NCBI GenBank assembly: GCA_030685235.1
Contig: MU839088.1
Span: forward strand, 310,001 to 374,000
Direction of reading: 5' to 3'
DNA length: 64,000 nt
From: Copromyces sp. CBS 386.78
Lineage: Eukaryota; Ascomycota; Sordariomycetes; Sordariales; Sordariaceae
Made by a program: the position numbers and the translations under genes. Under the pieces are notes generated by a model. That model was given only the letters and a program-made list of their open reading frames with translations. It was not told the DNA's origin and searched no databases. Of this stretch, positions 35,832 to 46,905 are shown one piece after another (within the stretch, counting starts at the first letter, position 1; every line of letters begins with the position of its first letter).

Positions 35832-38495
35832 TGTATGGTCCTTGTAGGCGTTTTGTGCTGTTCACGTGCGCACGAGAGATATTCTCCTGGAGCGCTATTG
35901 TTTCGCATCCCCCTTTTAGTTCTTTACTTTTCGGTTCTCAAACACCTCTCTTCGACAGAAGAGGGTTGTGTATTGGGTTAGGTCATGATCACGATGATCT
36001 CTGCCTTTACATGGCCGGCCAGATCTCTTTTTTGCATCTGCTGGGATGTTTTTTTTTGGTTTGAGCGATCTATGGGTACCCCGACACGTAACATATGTAC
36101 TTTCGATCCTCAAACGCACCAATTCTTTTTGGTACTTCTTTATCTTTTATTTTACGAACGAAGGATATTTCTTGACACGCGGACAAGCGGAGCGAACTTG
36201 GAGCGCACACGTATACACCCATCTACACCGGAGAAAAAAACACGAACCGTTGCTCAGCAAGCGCAATACGAATGCAAACAAAGCAAGCACATAGCGAAGT
36301 AAAGGCATAGCACAGCGAAGCCGGAGCGCGACTTTGATGTTTTTCTGTTTACTGGTTCCTCGGCCTTTTGATACGCACACACACAGATAAATGAGCTCTT
36401 TTTCTTCATCTTTATGGGTTATCACGGACTTTGGGTTGGGAAATTGGGACTTGTGTCAAGAGGGGGAACATATTTCTTCCTTGGTTCTTGGTTAATGATG
36501 ATTGTTAACGTACTTATACAACACGGAAGAGGAAGAATTTGAACTTGTACACCAGGATGGATGGATGGATGGATGGATGGATGGACTTTCACGTTGAGGG
36601 CTGCTAGAGAAAGTGTGTCTGTTTATTGGGCTCGTCATCAGGGTGCGCTTTCGTTAAATAGGTAGGTAAGTAGGCTGTTGGACGTGGTGGAAAAGCAGTC
36701 AGACAGGAAGGATGTGCTAGTTTGAGGATACGGAAGTAGTCTTGGAGTGAATGTTGAGGCTTAAAACCGATTCCGTTTACTATTGATGTGACATGTGTGA
36801 AATTAAAGAGCTTCACTTCACGCCAGCCAATTCATAAGGAAACTGCATCGTAGTAGATAACCTAAGTCCAAAAATCCCGGTCAACATCCTCAACACCGAC
36901 CTATATCAGAGCCTGTCAAGTCCTATACCTAGAAACCTTAAAGTGTAGTACTATCTCCCTCCGTCCAGTCTTTTTCTTAAAGTTGAAGACCCCCCTCCCG
37001 GCCGAGGCACACCGTTTTGCTTTTAATTTCCAGCGTCATCCTGCCCCGTTCCTCACGAAATATCGTACAAAGCATTTCATGCCAGCAAACCCGTTAGCCA
37101 GTCAGTATCTGTCTAGCAAATCCGCTTAATCCCCATCCCGTCGCAATCACCATTGTTGACTTGAGATGAGTAATCTCTTGGACACCGCATTCGCGTTAAT
37201 CAAGTATTCCATTCCCTGGCCTCCGTGGGCACAATTAACTGCCCTGATTCCCTTGGTTCCACCTTCCCTCCTTCCCCTTAAACCGCCTTCCGCCTTTCCC
37301 CATCGTTCCCCCTTCCGCTCCCCGTTCACCCTTTTCGCCCTTCGTTGGTTGGAACGAGGACCATATCGATATTGACGGGGCATCCACTTTGTGACGTCGC
37401 GTTGAGAGAGAACGGTCAGTTAGTGTACAAATACCACCTTGGGCACAACTTTTTTCCCGCATCCATACGTCTCTGTTATTATACATTTGAATTCAGTTTT
37501 AGGCATGTCTTTCAATGAGATATACTATAAGGAACTTTGGCCAATGTGTTTTCAATTTTTGTGTGATTTCTATCGCAGTTTTGTAATGGCCTTTTTTTTA
37601 GCTAAAGCGAGCCGTATTGGACTGTCCATGTTCGGTTAATTCTTACAACCATTCGGCACCTACCTAACTCAAAAGAAAGAAGCCACAGCGTTCACGAGAT
37701 CTGGGGTCAAAGAACAACCTTCGTTGTTGAAAGGAGATGATGGTCCCGGGGATCCGGGCTTGTGAGTGTATCTCCTTGTTGTTGGAGGATATGTGGCTTG
37801 CGTTATTGGGTCGTATTTGAGCTGTCAAATGGCCACTGTGGTCTCTCGTGTCTCGCGGTTGAGGGACGAAGAGTGGGGGCGGGGACGGGTTCGAGCTCAT
37901 TTACATATCACCATATCACGGGCAATAAAGGGAAATATGTGGCAAGTTGATAAGCAGTCATGATTGTTGATGCTAAGAATCATATCGTCTACTTATCAAG
38001 AGACCATGCTCGATTCGACCATGGAGAGCCGCTTGCCCATTCACCCCGTTATTTTGTGACTTTCTTTGAGCGTCAAAGAGCAAGCAAGCCAAAGCAACTT
38101 GAGGAAAATCGCGAAAGAAAAAAAAAAAAAAAGAAGAAAAAAAAAAGGTAAAATCATTCATCCATATCCCCAAACGCCACCCCGTCTTTCCTGTGTCCTT
38201 TCGTTTCGAAGCAGATTTCTAGCAAGCCAAAACCCGCTGCGCGCTGTAATGAAAAGCGAGAAAACCCGTGATGTCCGTCTAATAGAGAAAAAGAAAAGCC
38301 GCCATGCCAACTGTGAAAAAGGTGTCGTTTCCTTTGTCGTGAAAACTGAAATCCGTCCGTGACTTTTTGTTGTGTGCAGGAACTACACAGGTAATTGCAT
38401 TTTCCCTGCACACAAAGTCTTAGGGTATCAAGCCGAAAAACAGAAACCGTCTATAAGGTGTTCCCCCCAAACGAAATATCCCATAAGCGACCAGC
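35832..38495. other. Intergenic region between the PAK kinase and the dehydrogenase
   Basis: Both flanking genes end here. It contains a GGAT tetranucleotide run (36555-36585) and an A-rich run (about 38118-38149). The short frames have no domains. Confidence 0.5.
36555..36585. repeat. GGAT tetranucleotide microsatellite
   Basis: About 7.5 uninterrupted copies of GGAT within the 3' intergenic region of the kinase gene. Confidence 0.9.
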
Positions 38496-39647
38496 TTAGT
38501 AAAGGGTGTAACCGCCGTCAATGATGACGTTGGAACCAGTCATGAAGCTGGAAGCGTCAGAAGCAAGGAAGACGCATAGACCGTTGAGGTCATCGACGGC
38601 ACCCAGACGCTCCTGGGGAGTGAGCGACTTCCAGATCTTCTTCTGGGCGTCAAGGGCGGGGACCTTGTTAAGAGCGGTATCCATGTAACCGGGGGAAATG
38701 CAGTTCACGCGGATGTTGTACTTGGCCCACTCAGCAGCGAGAGACTTGCCGAGCTGGATGACACCAGCCTTGGAGGCGTTGTAGCAGGATTGCTCCTGGG
38801 GGTAGTTGACAATGGTGCCAGACATGGAGGCAACGAGAATGATAGAGCCAGGCTTTCCAGCGGCCATCATGGCGCGGCCAACAGCCTGGGACATGAGGAA
38901 AGAACCGTTGAGGTTGATGTCGATAAGACGGCGGAACATAGCGGCATCGTACTTTTCAGCGGGGATGTTCGAGTCGGCGATACCGGCCGAGTTGACGAGA
39001 ACGTCGGGAGCACCATAAAGGTCAACGACGTTCTGGACGGCAGCATTGATGGCGTTACCATCACGAACGTCCACCTTGAAGAATGAAACGGGAAGGCCAG
39101 TCTTCTGGTGGAGCTCGGCAGCAGACTCGTCTCCGAGCTCCTGGTTGGCATCGAAGATAGCAATGGCCTTGGCACCAGCCTCAGCGCAAGCGCGAGCCAT
39201 GTAGTTACCGAGACCACGGGCACCACTGGGAAAATGTTAGTGATTGACCTCAGGATCTGATCTGGGGACAAAGATAGCTTACCCAGTGATGATGATGACC
39301 TTGCCCATGACGCTCATCTTTTGAAGAGTGCGGGGCATCTGGCGGTAGACCTTGTCCTCCAAGGGCTTAACGTGCTCATCAGGCTCGCTCTCCTCGACCT
39401 GCTGGCGAGGCTTTACGGGAATGCTGAAATGATCGCCAGTGTTGGCGGAGGCGGCGCCCTTGGAGTCGGGAGAGTAGATGGAGACCGGGACCTCCGTCTC
39501 CTTGACGACCTCAGACTTGAGGTTGCGGATGGAGACCGAGAAGGCGGCACGCTGGGTGACCGAGGCCTTCTGGGCGAAGAGAGCCGAAGGGCGAGAGAAG
39601 GAGGTAAGGCGCGAAGCCATGCGGACGGAGCGAGTAGCGGCGGCCAT
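38496..39647 (-). CDS. Short-chain dehydrogenase/reductase with mitochondrial-type leader
   Basis: Two exons, 39647-39283 and 39225-38496, with a 57-nt intron splitting a Gly codon of the cofactor loop; 364 residues. The start context is CAAAATGG. The first 40 residues are Arg/Ser/Ala-rich and free of acids (MAAATRSVRMASRLTSFSRP), typical of a mitochondrial presequence. A linker of about 70 residues follows. The Rossmann domain begins with TGGARGLG (121-128). Catalytic residues are Asn200 (VNSAG), Ser257 (SMSG), Tyr270 and Lys274 (YNASK). The C-terminus (GSNVIIDGGYTLY) is intact. The core resembles fungal NADPH-dependent polyol/L-xylulose or mannitol dehydrogenases, but the substrate cannot be fixed from sequence. 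Confidence 0.9.
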
Positions 39648-42600
39648 TTTGTTGATTTTATTTTTGGTAAGATTAGGTTGGAGGTTGGAGGTTCCTTGCA
39701 AGATGGAGATTTCGTTGCAAGTGTAGGTTTTAATCCGAAGATAAATGGACCTTCACCAAGATGATGGCGCGAACGAGAATTGAGTTGGCGGAGTTTTTCA
39801 GGGTTCTCGAACAAACAACGACGGGAGAACAACGCTGCGGGAGCAAAACGACGGGATGAAGGTTTTGGGGTATTAAAGTGAATGACGGGTGGGTGATGGG
39901 GTCGTTTCAAGGTACAGCAAAGGTACCAGGGCTCTTTAATAGCGACAACAAAACTGCTTGATCAAGAACAAGAGGGGGGGAGCAAGATAGAAGGGAGCTT
40001 AGGGTCTTTTAAACAAAACAGCCGTCTGGAGGGCGGAGATGGATGGAGATAGGAGTTGTGACGGATACGTGAAGCCAAAACACTAGGAAAACCGGAGATG
40101 GGATGAGGCAAAGTCCAGGCGGGTCTCTATGCCAGTTGGTGGCCAAGGATGGATGGGGATTACAGAAAGCAGATGGGTAACGGATGGGGAAGCCTGCGAG
40201 GGTTTGACAAGTGATGATGGACGAACAGGACCAGGGGAGCCAAGCAATCCAAGAGAAGCGGGCGAGGGGGGCGGAGTAGGCGAGTCAAGATCTTCTTGTG
40301 CTAGTTTTTGCTGGCGCGTTTGGGTTGCTGCACTTGTCTGATCTGGAGTGGTTCTCCGTCGATCGTCAGCACGCCCACTCACACCAAGAGATGCCGTGGT
40401 TCTATGTGGCAGCACTGCTGCTGAGCTCTTCCACTAGTTTGAACTCTTTGCAAACCTCCGAAGCTAAACGTCGGTCTGGATCCTTCTCCAATTGCTGTGT
40501 GCAACGCAACCAAGAATTCAGTTCTGTTTTTCGAACCTGAATGGAGATGGTTGCGGTTGCGAGAACGGCTGTCAAATGGGTCAGGGATCGACAGCGAACT
40601 GGATCATGCCGCAGCAGCGACCCCCCTTCAAACCCCCCCGGCCATCCCAGGAAAGTACGCAAAATCACATAGACAAAACAACTTTCTTGCCGCGATTGGG
40701 AAGGAGAAACCGTCAAAGAACAGAAAGTTACAAAGCCAGCACTTTCCGTCCCTGCAGTTTTGTGCACTTCCACTTCCATCCATACCCTTCTTCGAACCAG
40801 GGTGTCTTGCGGAGTAAGACACACAACAGATATATAGTAAGATGGTATTTTAGACCAATGAAGATGACCGGCAGCCACAACAACATAACACATACCTGAA
40901 CTGTGCCGGATCGGACCAAATTGCTTGAGAGACTGACTAGCTCTGGGTAGATGAGTGATGGCCTCTCTGTGCCTGTCTCGTCTCTACCTGTACTTTGCAA
41001 TACCGTTGCTCGAGTATACAAGTACCTAGGTATCCTTGAAGGAGTGCCCAGGATATCAAAAGACGGGATGGCAGGTTGCTGGCTAGCGGTGAGACGGCTC
41101 ACTGGCAAAGCTCGACGGAAGCTGGTTGAAGCCTCTTGGGTTCGGGGGAATCCGAAGATTAGGATCGTACGGAACATGTCACAGGACCATCCGGGTTTTT
41201 ACCCAAGAATGCCTGAGTGTGCAGCGTGCCTGGGAGCCTGAGACCTTCTCCCAATGGCGCGTTGGTTGTGGTGCCCCGTGTGTGCCGTGGGTGCGCCATC
41301 TCGTTGGGAATTTTTGCTTTTTGGAGAGTTGGACTTCTCAATTTTGGTCTTGGCGACGACGGGAGGAGTGAGGTAGTCAAAGAGTGGGGGAGGGGTACGA
41401 AACTGTGGGGTTGGGCGGGACGGCAGGACGGGACTTGGAAAGGCTGGCACTAGCTTTTTTTTTTTTGGCCCCAATCCATGCCCACGGATCTTTAAACTCT
41501 GCTTTGACCGACTACTGCAGTGTATCCCAAAGGAGCACGTCTGAGCACGCCTAAAAGCCATCACCTCTTCCTTCTCTGCTTCTCTAACCGACGGGACTGC
41601 CCTCATCAATGGAAACATGGATGTCCGACTGGGCTGATTCGTTCGCGAATACCCACGGGTTTACGCCTCAGAATACGAGACAAGAAAGATGGAGCTCTGT
41701 GGGCGAGCAGGCGAGTTCAGGGTCTCAACAACCCGAGAGATCCATGGCCTCACTTCCTCCACGGTGGTCCCGTGATCTAACCTGAAACGGTAACACTCGT
41801 GAGATCCCGATTCTCCTTCACTCCGCTGTGGCACTTGGTCCCCTGAGATGTGGAAATGGGAGCTGTTACCGCCTTTCACCAGAAAAATTGCAATGCCGGT
41901 TTCCGGTCGGGGTAACTTGGTCTTGTGTGTCTGTGGGTGAATTGTTCGAGACAGCGTTGTTCATGATGTTGCTGTCCATGACAACATAGGATGCCGTTGA
42001 ACACAACTCTTTGAGATATCACTCGCAGCTTCTACAATCGATGATGAAAACAATGACGCTCGAGTATTGCCTTTTCGGTGCAACCTTAGCTCCCACCGTT
42101 GACGACTGCGAGCCCCATCCCGCCCTCCATGTTTTCCTAGCTCCAAATCTTTCCAGGTTGCGGGCGCGCGATTAGCGGAGGATTTTAGAGTGTTCAGGGG
42201 GGCCCGGGGTTGGTCGACCTCCCCTTCAATCTAGAAGCCCCGGCGTTCCCCGTTGGGGTTGCAGTGCAGGGAAGGTGCCGTTGGCATTTTTGGTAAGGGG
42301 GTGTAGAAAAAAGAAGCAACCAGTTAGAGTGGGGGTGCACTTCCCAACATCGGAATCTACCTTAGTTCCATCCACCCAAGTGGCGCCTTGCTGTGCTCGC
42401 TCAAGTTTTGCATCTACCTACTGTTGTCACACTATCAGGCTCATATCTTCCTCTGCCCAAGTCCCCATTGCTACCACAAACAGCAACATCTTGCTCAGAA
42501 GGAGCTGGATATGCGGAACGCCTCATCTGGCAGAATCACAAATCCCCAGGTCGATATCTATCTATTTGTCTGCGACAGGGAGACCGGGGCTCACCGCTGC

Positions 42601-43604
42601 CATCACAAGCCATCGGTGGGATTTGCATCAACCCGGCCACGTATATAAGGTAGTACGGCAACAAGAAGTGCCTTGCGATGGAGTCGCAAGTTGTTCCTGC
42701 CAGCAACGCAAGATGTGCCTTCCACGTACAGCAAAATAAGTAAGGTACCGATTGAATCCGCATTTGGGCGGTAGATCGTTTCGAACGGGCATTGCGTCTC
42801 GGGTTTCTCACCAGCAGCCCAGCCTTCGACAATTGTCATTCAAGCCCCCGCTTTTCGTTCAGTTTCTATTTCCACTATCAACCACTTTCCCATCTCGTCG
42901 GCTTGCACAATTGCGGCACAGCTGTCGAGCCTAGAATGCCCCCATACGCAAGCCAGGCAACGCCATGACTCTCGAGTGCTACGGAATGTCGTCGCTGTTC
43001 CTGATGAAAGCCGATATCTCAGATTCCTGTTGGCTATTGCTGATGTAGGTGGTCAACTAGCAGCCGCCGGATCAATGCCGGATTATCGAATTAGACGTCA
43101 CATAAGTCAAAGCTGGTGACCCTGCCACCCTCCCATCCACACCTCTATCTCTGCTCGTGTTCACCCTGGGCTGTCACCTTGAAAACACCTTGGTATCACT
43201 ACGCCATGCATAGGCACTCCGGCACCAGTCTCGAACGCAGAACGGGAGAAGAACTTGCTGGTCATGTGCCACACTCGACGGCATTGACGTCTAAGCGAAC
43301 TCAAAAAAGCTTCCCGGCTGGACGGCACCACTAGTCGAAACTGGTTATCATCCCACTGACTAGGATCCAGAGATCGACGCCAATATGTACATGTCAGATT
43401 GTAGGGTGGAGATCTCGACTAGATGAGGCGAGTCCCAGTCACCTGATTAAGGTCTTGGCATTTCCGGGATACCCGAGCACCCCCCAGACCTTTTGGAGCA
43501 GATTAGTCACACAGCCAGTTTCGAGACAGTTCAATCAACCAGATCACACACACTAGTAAATCTGACAATTAACAGTCTGATACGCGCATTACCTATCAAC
43601 ACGA
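39648..43604. other. Intergenic region
   Basis: About 4 kb from the dehydrogenase start to the AT-rich block. Frames at 40402-40899, 41199-41618 and 42275-42739 overlap each other in different frames and have no domain features. No tRNA, 5S rRNA or inverted-repeat element was found by eye. Confidence 0.45.
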
Positions 43605-43680
43605 CGATTAGCATTACGAAATCAATAATTAATTAAACGATACGATATCTCTTTTAAAGATTAGTAATAATATTAAGGAG

Positions 43681-45330
43681 AATATCGCCTACTTTAAAGA
43701 TAGCGATGATTGGATCCGTTAGGAGCCTATACTCTAGTTAAAGTGTAATTCGGATATTTTTAAAGATTGGATCCAAAGTAAAATTGAGAGACCTACAATA
43801 CTGAAACAATTTGATCCTAATTAATACCCTATTACTAAAGAAGTAAAAGCACGGATTAAAATTATTAAAATCGAGTTTAATAATTTTAATAACGGAACCG
43901 TCGTTAATTTAGAAGAGGTAGTTCAAGGAATTCCTCTTACCGAACCTAGAGAATATAACGAAATAATTTTCAATACCTTCGTTACTGAAGCTGATCTCTT
44001 TAATAAGGAGCTTTTTAAATTAGAGCTTACGTTCTATTCCGATAATAAGAAGGATTAGAAGGAGTTCGTAGTTAGCGATAAGGCTGTACGTACTTAGATG
44101 AGATTATTAATTAACTACAATCTATAAAATAGTATTATAAAGGAGGAGTAGGAGACTAACGAGTAATATAAAAAATTTAAAACTATAATTAACTATAAGG
44201 TAGTCGATAAGTAGATTAAAGCCCGGAAATAATATTAGGAAGCCGTTACCGTATTTACGAAGGAACTTAAGAATTGGGGTAATTAACTTTAAGCTTAGTT
44301 TACTGTAATAAGTAATAATTAAATAATAGATGTTGGAAAGATTAAGGTCCTTAATTCTTAATATATCGACTTTATTAATACGGTTAAAATTATACGCCTT
44401 AAATAGTATAAAAGTATTTAGAAGTTCGATAAAGAAATAGCCGCTAGGACTTTTATTTTTATAAAGGTATATAAAGATTTTAAGAGATATAATATCGATT
44501 TTGTACGATACGGGGTAATTCCTAAGGGAAGATATCGCGGCGCTTTTAGCGCTGGCGAGATTGGTATTAAGTTCGATAGCTAGAGATTTGTACCTAGCGA
44601 TAGCTACGAGAAAGATGCTTACGATAAGGATATTTGTTAAGAAGGTAAGAATAAGAAGCTTACGGGTATTAGGCTTAAGGGTATTATATTTAGGAAAAGA
44701 AAATACTAGTTGGATACGTCCGAAATTCAAATGCGTAAGAGATTTAGTCTCCTTATATATAGAGTATACGAGAGATCCCTATATACCTTTAAAGAGTATT
44801 AGTATATTAATTTAAGCGTTAAACCTAAGAGGGTTATTAGGTTGAGCTCTTATACCCGTCGCGTTATTGAAGAAAATTTCGTAAAAGATTTAGAATTTAC
44901 TAGAGAAGTAGAGTGTATTGCGGTCGAGAATAGCGGAAAGGAAAAGGTATTTAAAAAATAAGAAAATACGTAATTATCCGACGTAAATATAAATCGTAAT
45001 ATTATTTATAAATGTTGGAAGGTATCGATCGACGAGGGTTGTGAATAGCTTCAAAAGGTTGATACGGTTGCGTAGAGCTGTTCAAAACGAGTAAAACGAT
45101 ATTTGGTATGGGTAGATAGGTTTTATATTGGTAAAGATATCAAGAAGTGTCTGATGAGCTGTAGAAAACCTTTTCTTTCCTCGAAGGGGACCACCCTTCT
45201 TATAGATTTCTGGGCCAACCGTTTGTCCTATGAACAAACGGTTTTCTCCGTTGGATTCTTCCGTTTCCGGGGATTCCGAAAACGGTTTGTTTGTTTTCGA
45301 AAGTCAAGGAATGGCCGAGGGAGGAGGTGA
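43681..45330 (+). pseudogene. RIP-inactivated transposon ORF (probable gag-like or other element protein)
   Basis: The frame set by codon AAT at 43681 can be followed without a frameshift to TGA 45328-45330. Reading it by hand gives about 26 internal stops, all TAA or TAG and none TGA, as expected if CAA and CAG Gln codons lost C to T by RIP. Between the stops the frame reads as a normal charged protein (for example IAYFKDSDDWIR and GTVVNLEEVVQGIPLTEPRE). A Cys-containing patch (YKCWKVS, then DEGCE) lies near 45015-45045. No reverse transcriptase, integrase or transposase motif was recognised. A gag-like protein of an LTR element is the best guess. Confidence 0.7.
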
Positions 45331-45642
45331 AACCTTTTTTCCTCCCTTAGATTCCATTTCTAAGACCTTGGTTCAGACCTGCATTCTTATGCCCTGGTTC
45401 AGCCGTGCAGGCCACCCTGGTAAGCCTTGCAGGCACCCCTGCCTGGGCAGTGCCTCGGCAACCCTCTACGAGGGATAGGGTTATATATAGAAGAATTTCA
45501 ACAACGAATATTTAATCGAATAAAATTGATAAAAATCAACCAAAAATATAAGGCATATATTTATAGTATATAATACCCATATATAGTTGCTTATACTTGT
45601 ATGGTATAATATGGACCCGTAAATCCGTTATAGATATATATT

Positions 45643-46137
45643 TTATATAATATCTATATTAACACTAACAGTAATACGCCGTATAGGGTTGGCAGGTATA
45701 GACGAGGTACGGCGAATAAGCTGCTTGCCCGCAATATTTACCTTCGTAAATCTAGTAGTATTACTACCTTCTGCCGTATTATTATTATTATTATTATTAT
45801 TAATGAGTACGATTCTGGGACTAGGCTGGTCTGGCTGGCTGGGAGTCTCTGGAGCAATGGCGCCGCTTATTATCGCCTCTATATCCCCCGCCCGCTCATC
45901 GCTAGTATCGTCTATATTTTTGGCTTCAAAAATAGTATTTACTCGAACTACGCGGGCACTAGGCCGTAAAAACCGCTTCGACCGTCGGAGGTTATTATTG
46001 TTATCGAAGGAGCGCTTGGGAGGCATAATTGATACGGGTACGGGCGCGGCGGTGCCTAGTACAAATCGTATATAGTATAGGCTAGCGGGTTGACTAGGGT
46101 CCTTCAATATCGATCTTAATGGATACGGGGAGTCCAT
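45643..46137 (-). pseudogene. AT-biased open frame of possible transposon origin
   Basis: A 164-codon stop-free frame on the minus strand inside the second AT-rich part. An internal ATG near 46026 gives MPPKRSFDNNNNLRRSKRF, a basic start like those of fungal gag proteins. A run of 8 Asn encoded by the ATT/AAT microsatellite at 45778-45803 follows. It ends at the edge of poorly coding AT-rich DNA. It may be the surviving 5' end of an element, or chance. Confidence 0.4.
45778..45803. repeat. ATT trinucleotide microsatellite
   Basis: About 8 copies of ATT on the plus strand within the AT-rich block; reads as poly-Asn on the minus strand. Confidence 0.85.
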
Positions 46138-46240
46138 ACGAATATAGCGTAATAATCAGATTGTAAATACCCTCTAGATTGGTAATAATATAGCTGGATA
46201 AAAATTTTACTATTGTTACGTATCGACGTTTTTACGATGT

Positions 46241-46905
46241 GTGTGTATCTGGCGGTCAAATGCAAAAGTGGGGACTGACACCGTGCTTGCAAGGCACAGA
46301 GGGCAAGCAACAGTCCTGCTGCATCGCCTAGGTAAGGTATCCAAGCCGCAGTGTGCAGTGCTGTTGATTGATCTGACTGATCGCCCAACCGCCCGCATTC
46401 CTCAATCGATTCCACTTTCACGGCATCCCGCACGACGCATCACCCACTCACAACACCCAGACCACGCCGCGCAATCATTACGTTGACGGCACTGCGAAAG
46501 ACACCGACGACAACCAACAACGATGACAACGGCCAGGCAGCCAGCCCGATGAATAGAGGTATTTCGCTTAATCGCAGCGCCCCGACCCCAACAAAGTTCC
46601 AATCTAGAGCTGGCTGTGCCTCGTCCCCGCAACCGCCCTGCCGAGCTTACCGGTTTTCTGATTACCTCGACCTCCAGGTAGCAGCCTCGAATCATCACGG
46701 TCATCATCTGAAGAAGAAACATTTCTGCTCCGGTGCCAACACAGAGCCGCTTCCATTGGAAAACTGGAATGCAAAAGATAGTCGTCATATGACCATGGGT
46801 TGCTAGCACCCTGCCCACTCAAGCAAGCAAGCATACCTAGCATACCGTATCAGCTCATACCAATCGTCCACACGGACCAACCACGGACACCAAAAGAGAG
46901 ACAAA
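46241..46905. other. Upstream region of the proline-rich protein gene
   Basis: Composition returns to normal GC content. The frames present have no domains. It probably carries the promoter and leader of the gene starting at 46906. Confidence 0.5.

Larger units (their letters stand above)
43605..46240. repeat. RIP-mutated AT-rich repeat block with an embedded GC island
   Basis: Base composition changes sharply near 43605. CpA and TpG become scarce and TpA abundant, the mark of Neurospora RIP acting on duplicated DNA. The plus strand from about 43605 to 45330 keeps one frame broken only by TAA/TAG. Composition returns to normal, with CA-rich DNA, at about 45181-45480, then becomes AT-rich again to about 46240. 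Such blocks usually carry DNA methylation and H3K9me3 in Neurospora; that is expected, not seen here. Confidence 0.88.

Noticed and set aside
44122..44730. 202-codon hydrophobic minus-strand frame in the RIP block
   Set aside because: Antisense to the RIP fossil frame; RIP turns the complementary codons into Leu/Ile/Tyr-rich text and removes stops by bias, so openness is not evidence of coding.
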